From CAZYVA01 sp964650695 (GTDB taxonomy: Bacteria > Bacillota > Clostridia > Lachnospirales > Lachnospiraceae): a stretch of DNA of 26,744 nucleotides. The DNA lies in NCBI GenBank assembly GCA_964650695.1, contig CAZYVA010000016.1, positions 1 through 26,744 of the forward strand, in the 5' to 3' direction. The translations under genes were made by a program, and so were the position numbers. Positions 15,017-22,919 of the stretch are shown here, piece by piece. The notes under the pieces were generated by a model. The model worked only from the letters and a program-made list of their open reading frames with translations. It was not told the DNA's origin and did not search any database. Positions within the stretch are counted from its first letter, which is position 1. Each line of letters starts with the position of its first letter.

Positions 15017-16213
15017 ATGGCAAAAAAAGAAAACAGGTTTAAGGAATATAGCATGACAACCCAGGCTATCCATACCGGTACGGATTATGACGAGGGGACC
15101 GGCGCGGTCCGCAGGCCGCTTCACATGGCAAACAGCTTCAAATTGCCGGATGATCTTTCAAAGGTCAACTATTCTTCTACGGATCTTTTGATGTATGCCC
15201 GCAACGGCAATCCCAACCAGCATTGGCTGGAAGAAAAGATTGCGGCTTTATACGGAGCGGACGACGCCATTGTCCTGGCGAGCGGCGTCGGGGCGCTGCA
15301 CGCTCTGTTCTGGACACTTTTGCAATCCGGCGACCGGGTCGTGTACCCGAATGTCAGTTACATGGCTGTTTATCGGATGTTCCATGAACTTTTCAACCGG
15401 AAATTTGGCGTAGAGACAGTCATGGTAGATATGACGGATCTGGAAGCGGTGAAAAAAGCCATTACACCCGGGACAAGGCTTGTCCATATCGAGACACCGG
15501 ATAATCCGACGGTGGGCGTAACAGATATAGCGTCTGTCGCAAAGCTGGCCCATGAAAACGGCGCTTTACTGTCCGTGGATAACACCTTTGCTTCCCCGTT
15601 GAACCAAAGACCGCTGGATCTGGGGGCGGATTTCGCGGTGGACGCCCTCACGAAATTCATCAACGGGCATGGGGACGCGCAAGGGGGCGCGATCCTTTCC
15701 AATGACCTGGAAACCATGGACCGTATCCGTTATGAGGCGCAGGTGAATGTGGGAGCCGTGGCCAGCCCGTTCAATGCGTGGCAGATATTCCGTGGCTCTG
15801 TCACTTTTCCGATCCGTATGCAGCGGATCAATGAGTCCGCGCAGAAGATCGCCGAGTGGCTGGAAGCGCGGGAAAACGTCTCGTTTGTCTCCTATCCGGG
15901 CCTGGCAGGAAATCCGGGCCATGAGCTGGCAAAGCGGCAGATGAAAAATGGATTTGGCGGTGTCATTTCCTTTGGCGTGGACACGGATGACAAAACGGTG
16001 GAGCAGTTCTGCGCCAAACTGAAAATCGTTACATTTGCGGTTTCTCTCGGACACGATGAAAGCCTGATTTTCCCACAGCCGAGTTATGATGAGCGTATCA
16101 ACCTCTATCCGGAGAAGTTCCGCAACGGTTTTCTCCGTTTTAGCGTCGGCCTTGAGGATCCGGAGGATATCATCCGGGATTTAGACCAGGCGCTGTGCGC
16201 AGTCGGATTGTAA
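15017..16213 (+). CDS. Divergent Cys/Met-metabolism PLP enzyme (transsulfuration family paralogue)
   Basis: A 398-residue enzyme of the family that includes cystathionine gamma-synthase, gamma-lyase and methionine gamma-lyase. The PLP lysine is K213 in DALTKFINGHGD. D188 (VDNTF), Y60 and R62 (YARNGNPN) and the C-terminal Arg in FLRFSVGLED are kept. Two active-site stretches differ from the family norm. The residues before TK are Asp-Ala-Leu instead of the usual His-Ser-x. The YGGTY segment is replaced by YMAVY (115-119), though the stacking Tyr remains. The reaction cannot be assigned; gamma-lyase or gamma-replacement chemistry is likely. An AAGGAGG lies about 10 bases upstream. Translation is probably from a transcript shared with the sulfhydrylase unless the stem-loop ends it. 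Confidence 0.88.
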   Translation: MAKKENRFKEYSMTTQAIHTGTDYDEGTGAVRRPLHMANSFKLPDDLSKVNYSSTDLLMYARNGNPNQHWLEEKIAALYGADDAIVLASGVGALHALFWTLLQSGDRVVYPNVSYMAVYRMFHELFNRKFGVETVMVDMTDLEAVKKAITPGTRLVHIETPDNPTVGVTDIASVAKLAHENGALLSVDNTFASPLNQRPLDLGADFAVDALTKFINGHGDAQGGAILSNDLETMDRIRYEAQVNVGAVASPFNAWQIFRGSVTFPIRMQRINESAQKIAEWLEARENVSFVSYPGLAGNPGHELAKRQMKNGFGGVISFGVDTDDKTVEQFCAKLKIVTFAVSLGHDESLIFPQPSYDERINLYPEKFRNGFLRFSVGLEDPEDIIRDLDQALCAVGL

Positions 16214-16310
16214 ATGCAAGGCGTCAGGAAGAAAAAAAGAGTCATGGATATGTGCCAGCCAATGACATGCAGCCGATGAGAAAATTTTTGCTGATTTTTA
16301 TTTATATTTG

Positions 16311-16319
16311 TGATAGAAT
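16311..16319 (+). promoter_or_regulatory. Extended -10 promoter of the tlyA cluster
   Basis: TGA-TAGAAT (16311-16319) is an extended -10 in an AT-rich patch (16281-16320) that contrasts with the GC-rich surroundings. The -35 is weak. It would create a leader of about 215 bases before tlyA. Confidence 0.48.
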
Positions 16320-16325
16320 ACCTAA

Positions 16326-16543
16326 AAATAGACCCTATACCATGCTGCGGCAGCGCCGCGGCATGAAACTTTGGGGTTTGCCGTCGGGGTCCTTCCGCAT
16401 CGCCAGGGGAACGCGCTGGTTTCATCAGCATTTCCCTAAGTAAAATGGGCGGAGGGACCCACACATTCATTCTATCCGGGCAGGCATATGCCGAACGGAG
16501 CGGTTACCGTTTATGGATGCAAGATAAGGCGATGGGGATTGCT
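16326..16543 (+). other. Structured 5' leader of the tlyA cluster
   Basis: This is part of a 330-base gap without a supported gene. It contains a GC-rich hairpin, CATGC-T-GCGGC with GCCGC-G-GCATG around AGC (16341-16365). A second composite hairpin has AGGGGAA (16405-16411) with TTTCCCT (16431-16437) enclosing GCTG (16415-16418) with CAGC (16426-16429). No T tract follows either. I recognise no riboswitch class. An in-frame extension of tlyA from 16445 has no ribosome site or family resemblance. Confidence 0.45.
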
Positions 16544-17350
16544 ATGGTGAAAGAGCGTTTGGATGTGCTTCTGGTGCAGCGCGCCCTTGCCCCCTCCAGG
16601 GAGAAAGCAAAAGCGGTCATTATGTCCGGAAGCGTTTTCGTGGACGGGCAGAAGGAGGACAAGCCTGGGACGGCTTTTCCGGCGGAGGCGGAGATAGAAG
16701 TACGGGGGCATCGGATGCCTTATGTCAGCAGGGGCGGCCTGAAGCTGGAAAAAGCGCTGGCACATTTTTCCGTCCGTGTGGAAGGGAAAGTGTGTGCGGA
16801 CGTAGGAGCCTCGACCGGGGGCTTTACGGACTGCATGTTGAAAAACGGCGCGAAAAAGGTGTACGCGATAGATGTGGGGCGGGGGCAGCTTGCCTGGGCG
16901 CTCCGGCAGGATGAGCGGGTCGTCTGTATGGAAAAGACGAACGTCCGCTATGTAAAGCCGGAGGATATCGGGGAAGCGGTGGCGTTTGCCTCGGCTGATG
17001 TTTCCTTTATCTCCCTGACAAAGGTACTGCTTCCGATCCGGGCTTTCCTGACAGCGGACGGGGAGGCTGTGGCCCTGGTCAAGCCCCAGTTTGAGGCGGG
17101 GCGGGGAAAGGTCGGGAAAAAGGGCGTCGTCCGCGACCCGGAAACCCACGTGGAAGTGATTGGGCGCGTGGCGGATTACGCGGCCTCCATCGGATTTGAC
17201 GTGTTGGAACTGGATTTCTCACCTGTTCGTGGGCCGGAAGGGAATATTGAGTATCTGCTCCATCTGAAAAAAAATGGATCGGGAGCGGGCATTGCGGAGG
17301 CAATCAACATAGAGCGGACCGTCACAGAGGCTTTTGAGGTTTTGAAGTAA
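16544..17350 (+). CDS. tlyA: TlyA-family 2'-O-ribose rRNA methyltransferase
   Basis: A 268-residue SAM-dependent methyltransferase. An S4 RNA-binding domain covers about 1-60 (RLDVLLVQRALAPSREKAK). RGGLKLEKAL at 63-72 links to an FtsJ-like Rossmann domain with the SAM-binding DVGASTGGFTD at 86-96. Family members methylate ribose in rRNA. The open frame begins at 16445, but ATG at 16544 starts the conserved VKERLDVLL and has GGGG seven bases upstream. ATG at 16532 is an alternative four codons earlier. It heads the clostridial cluster tlyA-nadK-argR-recN-spoIVB. The dxs gene often found just upstream elsewhere is absent. Confidence 0.92.
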   Translation: MVKERLDVLLVQRALAPSREKAKAVIMSGSVFVDGQKEDKPGTAFPAEAEIEVRGHRMPYVSRGGLKLEKALAHFSVRVEGKVCADVGASTGGFTDCMLKNGAKKVYAIDVGRGQLAWALRQDERVVCMEKTNVRYVKPEDIGEAVAFASADVSFISLTKVLLPIRAFLTADGEAVALVKPQFEAGRGKVGKKGVVRDPETHVEVIGRVADYAASIGFDVLELDFSPVRGPEGNIEYLLHLKKNGSGAGIAEAINIERTVTEAFEVLK

Positions 17351-17472
17351 ACGTCCACACGCCGCTTTTGGCGGTCTTATGGCGTGGCATGTGCGCTGTG
17401 GCGTATGAAATCCATGATCGGGGCCGTTACAATCGCGGAAGCGGATAGGAATCGCGGCAGGGGAAGAAGACA

Positions 17473-18306
17473 ATGGATATTTTTTATCTCGTGACGAATG
17501 ATGGGAAAGATATTGGCTTACGGATCACGAAGCGGATCAAGGGTATGCTGGAGGATGCGGGGAAAACCTGCGTCTTATGCCGGAAGGACAATCAGAACCG
17601 GATCCTTTGCAGCTCGGTCCCCAAAGAGGTTGACTGTGTGGTTGTGGTTGGCGGGGACGGCACCCTGATTGAAGCGGCGCGGATCCTGTATGGCCGGGAG
17701 ATCCCGATTTTAGGCGTCAACATGGGGACGCTTGGGTACTTGACGGAGGTGGAAACCGGGCAGATCGAAGAGGCGGTCGAACAGATGCTGAAAGGGGATT
17801 TCACGCTGGAGCGCAGGATGATGCTGAAAGGCACGTTTGGGGATGGGAAAGAGGATACCGCGTTGAATGACATCGTCGTGACCCGTAAAGGGTTCCTGCG
17901 GGTCATCCATTTCAATATCTATGTCAATGGGGAACTGCTGAATTCCTATGAGGCGGACGGGATCATCATTTCGACGCCAACCGGCTCCACGGCGTACAAT
18001 TTTTCCGCGGGAGGGCCGGTGGTGGAGCCTACAGCGTCCATGTTCGTGATTACGCCGATCTGCTCTCATGCCTTGAATATGGGAAGCATCGTGCTCTCCT
18101 GCGAAGATGAGATCGTGGTGGAAGTCGGGCAAGGGAAGAACCATTCCAGGGAGGAAGTGTACATGGCTTTCGACGGCGCGGATATGTTTCCTTTATACAC
18201 GGGTGACAGCGTCCGGATACGGAGGGCGGATTTTGGCACGCAGCTTGTGAAGTTAAGCAAGATCAGCTTTCTGGAAATCCTCCGGAGAAAAATGAAAGGA
18301 AAATGA
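17473..18306 (+). CDS. nadK: NAD kinase
   Basis: A 277-residue cytoplasmic enzyme that phosphorylates NAD+ to NADP+ with ATP or polyphosphate. The catalytic GGDGT is at 60-64. The LNDIVV motif follows in the second half of the N-terminal domain, and the NAD-binding STPTGSTAYNFSAGGP and GSIVLS segments lie in the C-terminal beta domain. GGGGAAGAAG lies before the start. The 122 bases after tlyA show a weak hairpin (CACGCC with GGCGTG) but no clear promoter, so it probably belongs to the tlyA transcript. The stop is three bases before argR. Confidence 0.96.
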   Translation: MDIFYLVTNDGKDIGLRITKRIKGMLEDAGKTCVLCRKDNQNRILCSSVPKEVDCVVVVGGDGTLIEAARILYGREIPILGVNMGTLGYLTEVETGQIEEAVEQMLKGDFTLERRMMLKGTFGDGKEDTALNDIVVTRKGFLRVIHFNIYVNGELLNSYEADGIIISTPTGSTAYNFSAGGPVVEPTASMFVITPICSHALNMGSIVLSCEDEIVVEVGQGKNHSREEVYMAFDGADMFPLYTGDSVRIRRADFGTQLVKLSKISFLEILRRKMKGK

Positions 18307-18309
18307 AGC

Positions 18310-18768
18310 ATGAAAGGGAACAGGCATGCCAAGATCATGGAGTTGCTTGGCCGGTACCGGATCGAGACACAGGAAGAACTGGCGGACCGCCTGGACCAGG
18401 AAGGATTCAAGGTGACGCAGGCCACGGTGTCAAGGGATATCCGGGATCTGAAGCTGACAAAGGTTTCGGGGGAGGACGGCAGGCAGTATTATTCGGCCCC
18501 TGTTATGCCGGATAGCGGACATAGCATGGGTGAAAAATTTATCCGTGTCCTAAAGGACGGGTTTGTGTCTATGGATATGGCGCAGAATATCCTTGTCGTG
18601 AAGACGGTTCCGGGGATGGCGTCGGCGGTATGCGCGGCTTTGGACGCTATGCGGTGGAAAGAGATTGTCGGAAGCATTGCCGGGGACGATACGATCATGT
18701 GCGCGGTGCGCAGTGTGGGCGACACGGCCCTTGTGATGGAAAAGTTACGCAAGATCACCCAATCGTGA
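18310..18768 (+). CDS. argR: Arginine repressor ArgR
   Basis: A 152-residue transcription factor that binds ARG boxes as a hexamer when arginine is present. The N-terminal winged helix-turn-helix (about 1-70) includes TQEELADRLDQEGFKVTQATVSRDIRDL with the recognition-helix QATVSRDI. The C-terminal oligomerisation and arginine-binding domain carries IAGDDTIMCAV, whose Asp pair contacts arginine. The gene starts three bases after nadK, so translation is coupled. No arginine biosynthetic genes lie nearby. This position between nadK and recN is conserved in Firmicutes. Confidence 0.96.
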   Translation: MKGNRHAKIMELLGRYRIETQEELADRLDQEGFKVTQATVSRDIRDLKLTKVSGEDGRQYYSAPVMPDSGHSMGEKFIRVLKDGFVSMDMAQNILVVKTVPGMASAVCAALDAMRWKEIVGSIAGDDTIMCAVRSVGDTALVMEKLRKITQS

Positions 18769-18796
18769 ACCTGAACCAATCAGAGCTGGAGGATGT

Positions 18797-20476
18797 ATGT
18801 TACAAAGCGTGTATGTGAAGAACCTTGCATTGATCAAAGAGATCGAGGTGGAATTTGAAGACGGGCTGAATATCCTGACGGGGGAGACCGGGGCGGGGAA
18901 AACCATCCTGTTAGGCTCCATCAACCTGGCGCTGGGCGGCAGGTATTCCAGGGATATCATCCGGAAAGGCGCGGACGCGGCTGTTGTGGAACTGGTTTTC
19001 CATGTGGAAAACAAGCGGGTGCTGGCAAAGCTTCAGGAAATGGATATTTACCCGGAAGACGGGACGCTCATTTTCAGCCGCCGTATGATGGACGGGCGGA
19101 GTTCCTGCCGCATCAACGGCAGGACGGCCACGATGGGGACGCTGAGGGAGGCCGCTGGCGCGCTGATCGATATCCACGGGCAGCATGAGCACCAGTCCTT
19201 GCTGGACAGGAAGAACTATCTTGGCTTTGTGGACGCCTTTTCCGGGGCATCCATACAGGACGCGAAGGAAAGCGTCGCGTCCCTCTACCAGACGTACCGG
19301 CAATGTAAGGCACAGCTTACGCAGGCGGGGATGGATGAGGCGCAGCGGGCAAAAGAGTTGTCGTTTTTGAGGTTTGAAGCGGAGGAGATCCGAGGGGCGG
19401 ACTTAAAAGATGGCGAGGATGAGGAACTAGAGCGGCAGTACCGGAAAATGGTAAATGGGAAAAAGATCGCGGAAGCCGCACGGGATGTGTGGCGTTTTAC
19501 GAGCGGGGACGGGATGAGCGCCAGCGAAAACCTGAGCCGCGCCATCCGGGCGCTGTCGGAGATACAGGATCTGGACGAGGATGCGGGGGCGCTTTACGGG
19601 CAGCTTACGGAGGTGGACAGCCTGTTAAGCGACTTCAACCGCGAACTGGCGGATTACCGTGAGGACTGTGAATTTTCGGAGGCGGATTTCACAGAGACGG
19701 AGAACCGCCTCAATGAGATCAACCGGCTCAAAGCCAAATACGGGCGCACGCTGGACGCTGTCATGCAGTACTGCAAGGAACAGGAAGAAAAAATCAGCCG
19801 CCTGGAGGATTATGAGAACTATGCGGCAGGATTGAAGAGAGATTATGAGAAAGCCAGGGAAGACCTTCTTTCCTGGTGCCGGAAGCTCAGCGGGAAACGT
19901 AAGGAGCAGGCTAAGATCCTGGAGAAAGCGGTTACGGATGGGCTGAAAGATTTAAATTTCCCGGATGTCCGCTTCGAGATTTGTTTTCAGGAATCTCAGG
20001 ATTTTACACCGGACGGCCTGGATGACGTGGAATTTATGGTCTCGCTGAATCCGGGGCAGCCCCTCCGCCCTCTGGCGCATGTGGCGTCCGGCGGCGAGCT
20101 GTCCAGGATCATGCTGGCCATCAAGACGGTGATGGCGGACCGGGACGAGACAGAGACATTGATTTTTGATGAGATCGACGCAGGGATCAGCGGCAGGACC
20201 GCCCAGAAGGTTTCCGAAAAGATGGCGGTCATCGGGAAACGCCGCCAGGTCATCTGTATCACCCATCTGGCGCAGATCGCGGCGATGGCGGATCACCATT
20301 TCCTGATAGAAAAAAAGATAGAGAACAAGGAAACGGCCACCGGCATCCGCCTTTTAGAGGAAAAGGAATCGGTGCAGGAGCTTGCCAGGATCCTGGGCGG
20401 GGCAAAGATTACGGACGCTGTTTTAAAAAACGCGGTGGAAATGAAAGAATTGGCAAATCAGATAAAACTTGATTGA
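18797..20476 (+). CDS. recN: DNA repair protein RecN
   Basis: A 559-residue SMC-like ATPase acting in double-strand break repair and recombination. Walker A is GETGAGKT at 29-36. A central coiled coil covers about 150-370, rich in Glu/Lys/Arg/Leu. The ABC signature ASGGELSR is near 430 and Walker B TLIFDEIDAG near 452. GGAGG sits four bases before the start. The length is normal. The TTGA at the end overlaps the frame of spoIVB, and a candidate forespore promoter begins at the stop codon. Confidence 0.96.
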   Translation: MLQSVYVKNLALIKEIEVEFEDGLNILTGETGAGKTILLGSINLALGGRYSRDIIRKGADAAVVELVFHVENKRVLAKLQEMDIYPEDGTLIFSRRMMDGRSSCRINGRTATMGTLREAAGALIDIHGQHEHQSLLDRKNYLGFVDAFSGASIQDAKESVASLYQTYRQCKAQLTQAGMDEAQRAKELSFLRFEAEEIRGADLKDGEDEELERQYRKMVNGKKIAEAARDVWRFTSGDGMSASENLSRAIRALSEIQDLDEDAGALYGQLTEVDSLLSDFNRELADYREDCEFSEADFTETENRLNEINRLKAKYGRTLDAVMQYCKEQEEKISRLEDYENYAAGLKRDYEKAREDLLSWCRKLSGKRKEQAKILEKAVTDGLKDLNFPDVRFEICFQESQDFTPDGLDDVEFMVSLNPGQPLRPLAHVASGGELSRIMLAIKTVMADRDETETLIFDEIDAGISGRTAQKVSEKMAVIGKRRQVICITHLAQIAAMADHHFLIEKKIENKETATGIRLLEEKESVQELARILGGAKITDAVLKNAVEMKELANQIKLD

Positions 20477-20499
20477 AATCAGAAAATATCCGCATACTA
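20471..20499 (+). promoter_or_regulatory. Candidate sigma-G-type promoter of spoIVB
   Basis: GATTG (20471-20475, four of five positions of GHATR) and CATACTA (20493-20499, full match to CATNHTA) are 17 bases apart. In Bacillus, spoIVB is transcribed in the forespore under sigma-G, which fits. The start site would be near 20506, about 50 bases before the chosen ATG. Confidence 0.5.
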
Positions 20500-20556
20500 A
20501 GAATCAATCCCAAAAGCAGTGCCATGGGCAAAAACAGTGTGTTTGGAGGAAGCGGT

Positions 20557-21621
20557 ATGCGGAGATATTGGCGGCGGAGAGCCGAAGTGATTTTACTTGT
20601 ATTTGTTTGCACGGTTGGCGGAGGTTATGCGCTGATTGAACAGAAACGCAGCGAGTTCCGCCAGGAGGTGAATGCCGATACGGGCAGTGAGACTTTGGTG
20701 ATACCGGGCGGGATGCCGGTAGGGATCTACCTGGAGACCGAGGGCGTCATGGTCTTAGGGACAGATAAAATCACTGCGGCGGACGGGATGGATTACGAGC
20801 CGTCGGCAAAGAAAATCAAGGCGGGGGATTACATCACGGCTATCAATGACCAACAGGTTTCCGACAAGTCGGAGCTCATCCATGAGGTTGCCGCCCTGCA
20901 TGGCAGGGAAGTGGTGCTGAGCGTCGTGAGGAACGAGGAAAACCTGAAGATCCGCACGGAGGCGGTCGAGACGGCGCAGCAGGAGTACAAGCTTGGAATC
21001 TGGGTCAGGGACAATGCGCAAGGGCTGGGGACGATCACCTATCTGGACGCCGACAGCCGCTTTGGCGCATTGGGGCATGGCATCCATGACGTAGATACCA
21101 ATGAGCTGCTGCAGATTTCCGGCGGCAGCCTGTATACGACCAGCATCCATGACATCCAGAAAGGGACCGACGGGATACCCGGCGGCCTGGAGGGTGTGAT
21201 CATCTACAATCATTACAATGTCCTTGGGAAGATTGAGAAAAATACGGACGCAGGCATTTTCGGGACGGTGGACCGGATTGACACGCTCTTTCAGGACCAG
21301 ACCCCTATCGCCGTTGCCGGGAAAGAGGAGATCCAGCCAGGGAAAGCTTACATCCGGTGTGCGGTCGAGGGCGAGGCAAAGGAATATGAGGTTGAGATTA
21401 AAGGGGTGGATTTCTACACGAAAGAGGTCAATAAAGGCATCATGCTGGAAGTGACAGACCCGAAGCTTTTAGAGGTGACCGGAGGGATTGTCCAGGGGAT
21501 GAGCGGAAGCCCGATCATCCAGAATGGAAAACTGATCGGGGCGGTCACCCATGTTTTTGTCAACCATCCGACAAAAGGGTATGGGATTTTTATAGAAAAT
21601 ATGCTGGAGAATGCGGAGTAA
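20557..21621 (+). CDS. spoIVB: SpoIVB peptidase, S55 family
   Basis: A 354-residue serine protease that in Bacillus signals from the forespore across the intermembrane space to release pro-sigma-K processing. A short basic N-terminus and one transmembrane segment (about 9-27) are followed by a PDZ domain (about 45-130) and the S55 domain. The catalytic triad is H174 (GHGI), D301 (VTDPKLL) and S316 (QGMSGSPII). The spacings (127 and 15) equal those of B. subtilis His236, Asp363 and Ser378. The frame is open from a TTG at 20473, but ATG at 20557 has GGAGGA six bases upstream, begins just before the membrane segment, and lies downstream of the candidate forespore promoter. Confidence 0.95.
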   Translation: MRRYWRRRAEVILLVFVCTVGGGYALIEQKRSEFRQEVNADTGSETLVIPGGMPVGIYLETEGVMVLGTDKITAADGMDYEPSAKKIKAGDYITAINDQQVSDKSELIHEVAALHGREVVLSVVRNEENLKIRTEAVETAQQEYKLGIWVRDNAQGLGTITYLDADSRFGALGHGIHDVDTNELLQISGGSLYTTSIHDIQKGTDGIPGGLEGVIIYNHYNVLGKIEKNTDAGIFGTVDRIDTLFQDQTPIAVAGKEEIQPGKAYIRCAVEGEAKEYEVEIKGVDFYTKEVNKGIMLEVTDPKLLEVTGGIVQGMSGSPIIQNGKLIGAVTHVFVNHPTKGYGIFIENMLENAE

Positions 21622-21670
21622 ACCCAGACATCCGGCAGCAAAATAACCAGAAGAGGGAGCGGTGATTGCT

Positions 21671-22699
21671 ATGGAAATGGAATTTACAAGGAAACTGCCG
21701 GTGCCGCAGGAAATCAAGGCACAGTTTCCGGTCAGCAGGGAGATGGAAAGGATCCGGGAGACGAGGGATCGGGAACTGAAAAGCATCCTATCCGGGAAAA
21801 GCGGGAAACTGGCGTTGATCATCGGCCCATGTTCCGCGGACAATGAAGATGCGGTCATGGATTACATTACCAGGCTCCGCAGGTTGCAGGAGAAGGTAGA
21901 AGAAAAGATTTTTATCGTCCCCCGTATCTATACAAACAAGCCCCGTACTGTGGGGATCGGCTACAAGGGGATGCTGCATCAGCCAGACCCGGAGAAAAAA
22001 GAAGACATGCTCAAAGGCATTATCGCGATCCGGGAGATGCATATCCGCGCGGTGAAGGAGACAGGGTTTACATGCGCGGACGAGATGCTTTACACGGAGA
22101 ACCACCGTTATCTGTCGGATATCCTTGCTTATGAAGCGGTCGGCGCACGTTCGGTTGAGGATCAGCAGCACCGGCTGACCGCCAGCGGCGTAGGCATCCC
22201 GGTTGGCATGAAGAACCCGACAAGCGGGGACCTCCAGGTGATGATGAATTCCATTACCGCAGCGCAGAGCGGCCATACGTTCCTTTACCGGGGCTGGGAA
22301 GTACATACGAAGGGGAATCCATTCGCCCACGCGATCCTCCGGGGGTATGTGGACCGGTTTGGGCGCAGCCACCCCAATTACCACTACGAAGACCTCTGGC
22401 TGCTCTATGAGAACTATCAGGAAAAAAACTATATGAACCCGGCGGCCATCATCGACACGAACCATGCCAATTCCGGGAAACGGTGGGAAGAGCAGATCCG
22501 TATCAGCAAGGATATCATGCATAGCTGCAGAGTCTCAGAGGATATCCGGAGGCTCGTGAAAGGATTGATGATCGAGAGCTATATCGAGGACGGCGCGCAG
22601 AAGATCGGGGAAGGGGTCTATGGCAAATCCATCACCGACCCGTGCCTTGGCTGGGCGAAAACCGAGCGTCTGGTACTGGAACTGGCGGAATTGTGGTAA
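21671..22699 (+). CDS. 3-deoxy-7-phosphoheptulonate (DAHP) synthase, type I AroF/G/H family
   Basis: A 342-residue enzyme condensing phosphoenolpyruvate and erythrose 4-phosphate, the first step of the shikimate pathway. It has GPCSADNED (52-60, metal-binding Cys54), YTNKPRTVGIGYKG, ARSVEDQQHR, IPVGMKNPTSGDL and IDTNHANSGK, all in the expected order for the E. coli-type class. The start is ambiguous. GTG at 21662 opens the frame, but GGAGCGGTGAT (21656-21666) resembles an extended anti-SD complement and favours ATG at 21671. No leader peptide or T-box precedes it, so aromatic amino acid control is probably allosteric. It sits between spoIVB and spo0A, which are usually adjacent. Confidence 0.94.
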   Translation: MEMEFTRKLPVPQEIKAQFPVSREMERIRETRDRELKSILSGKSGKLALIIGPCSADNEDAVMDYITRLRRLQEKVEEKIFIVPRIYTNKPRTVGIGYKGMLHQPDPEKKEDMLKGIIAIREMHIRAVKETGFTCADEMLYTENHRYLSDILAYEAVGARSVEDQQHRLTASGVGIPVGMKNPTSGDLQVMMNSITAAQSGHTFLYRGWEVHTKGNPFAHAILRGYVDRFGRSHPNYHYEDLWLLYENYQEKNYMNPAAIIDTNHANSGKRWEEQIRISKDIMHSCRVSEDIRRLVKGLMIESYIEDGAQKIGEGVYGKSITDPCLGWAKTERLVLELAELW

Positions 22700-22752
22700 A
22701 AGACGCAGGGCCAAGCGGCTCTCCTGCAGGAAAAAAGGTAAGCGCCCATCCG

Positions 22753-22786
22753 AAAAAGATGTTTTCAGACGACATCTTTTTCTTTT
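22753..22786 (+). terminator. Intrinsic terminator after the DAHP synthase gene
   Basis: AAAAAGATGT (22753-22762) is perfectly complementary to ACATCTTTTT (22772-22781), with a 9-base loop and further T-rich sequence. The A-rich 5' arm means it could also work on the opposite strand. It isolates spo0A from upstream transcription. Confidence 0.88.
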
Positions 22787-22805
22787 CTTTTCGGCAAACT
22801 TTTCC

Positions 22806-22811
22806 TATAAT
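22806..22811 (+). promoter_or_regulatory. -10 element of a spo0A promoter
   Basis: TATAAT (22806-22811) follows a T-rich stretch just after the terminator, but the -35 region (near 22783-22788) is poor. It would give a leader of about 100 bases. No perfect 0A box (TGTCGAA) lies in the gap. Confidence 0.42.
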
Positions 22812-22863
22812 CGTTTCGGAACGGGCCGGAAATATCGGAATCCTTCCGAAATGATTGAAAATT

Positions 22864-22891
22864 GCCAAGGGCCGTCGGGGCGGCCTTTGGC
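22864..22891 (+). other. Stable hairpin in the spo0A leader
   Basis: GCCAAGGGCCG (22864-22874) pairs with CGGCCTTTGGC (22881-22891) over 11 positions including one G-U, with a 6-base loop. GGTTTTCGG follows, too weak a T tract to be a clear terminator. It lies about 12 bases before the Shine-Dalgarno (AGGGGAG) and could act as an attenuator or translation control. Confidence 0.55.
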
Positions 22892-22919
22892 GGTTTTCGG
22901 GAAAGGGGAGTTTTGTACG

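Noticed and set aside
16445..16543. N-terminal extension of tlyA
   Set aside because: No ribosome site precedes 16445, the extra residues are unlike the family, and the S4 domain starts properly at 16544.
22726..22755. GCAGGAAAA resembling a sigma-H -35 before spo0A
   Set aside because: The matching -10 would be TCCGAAA, which fits poorly, and the start would fall at the terminator stem, so transcripts would be stopped before spo0A.
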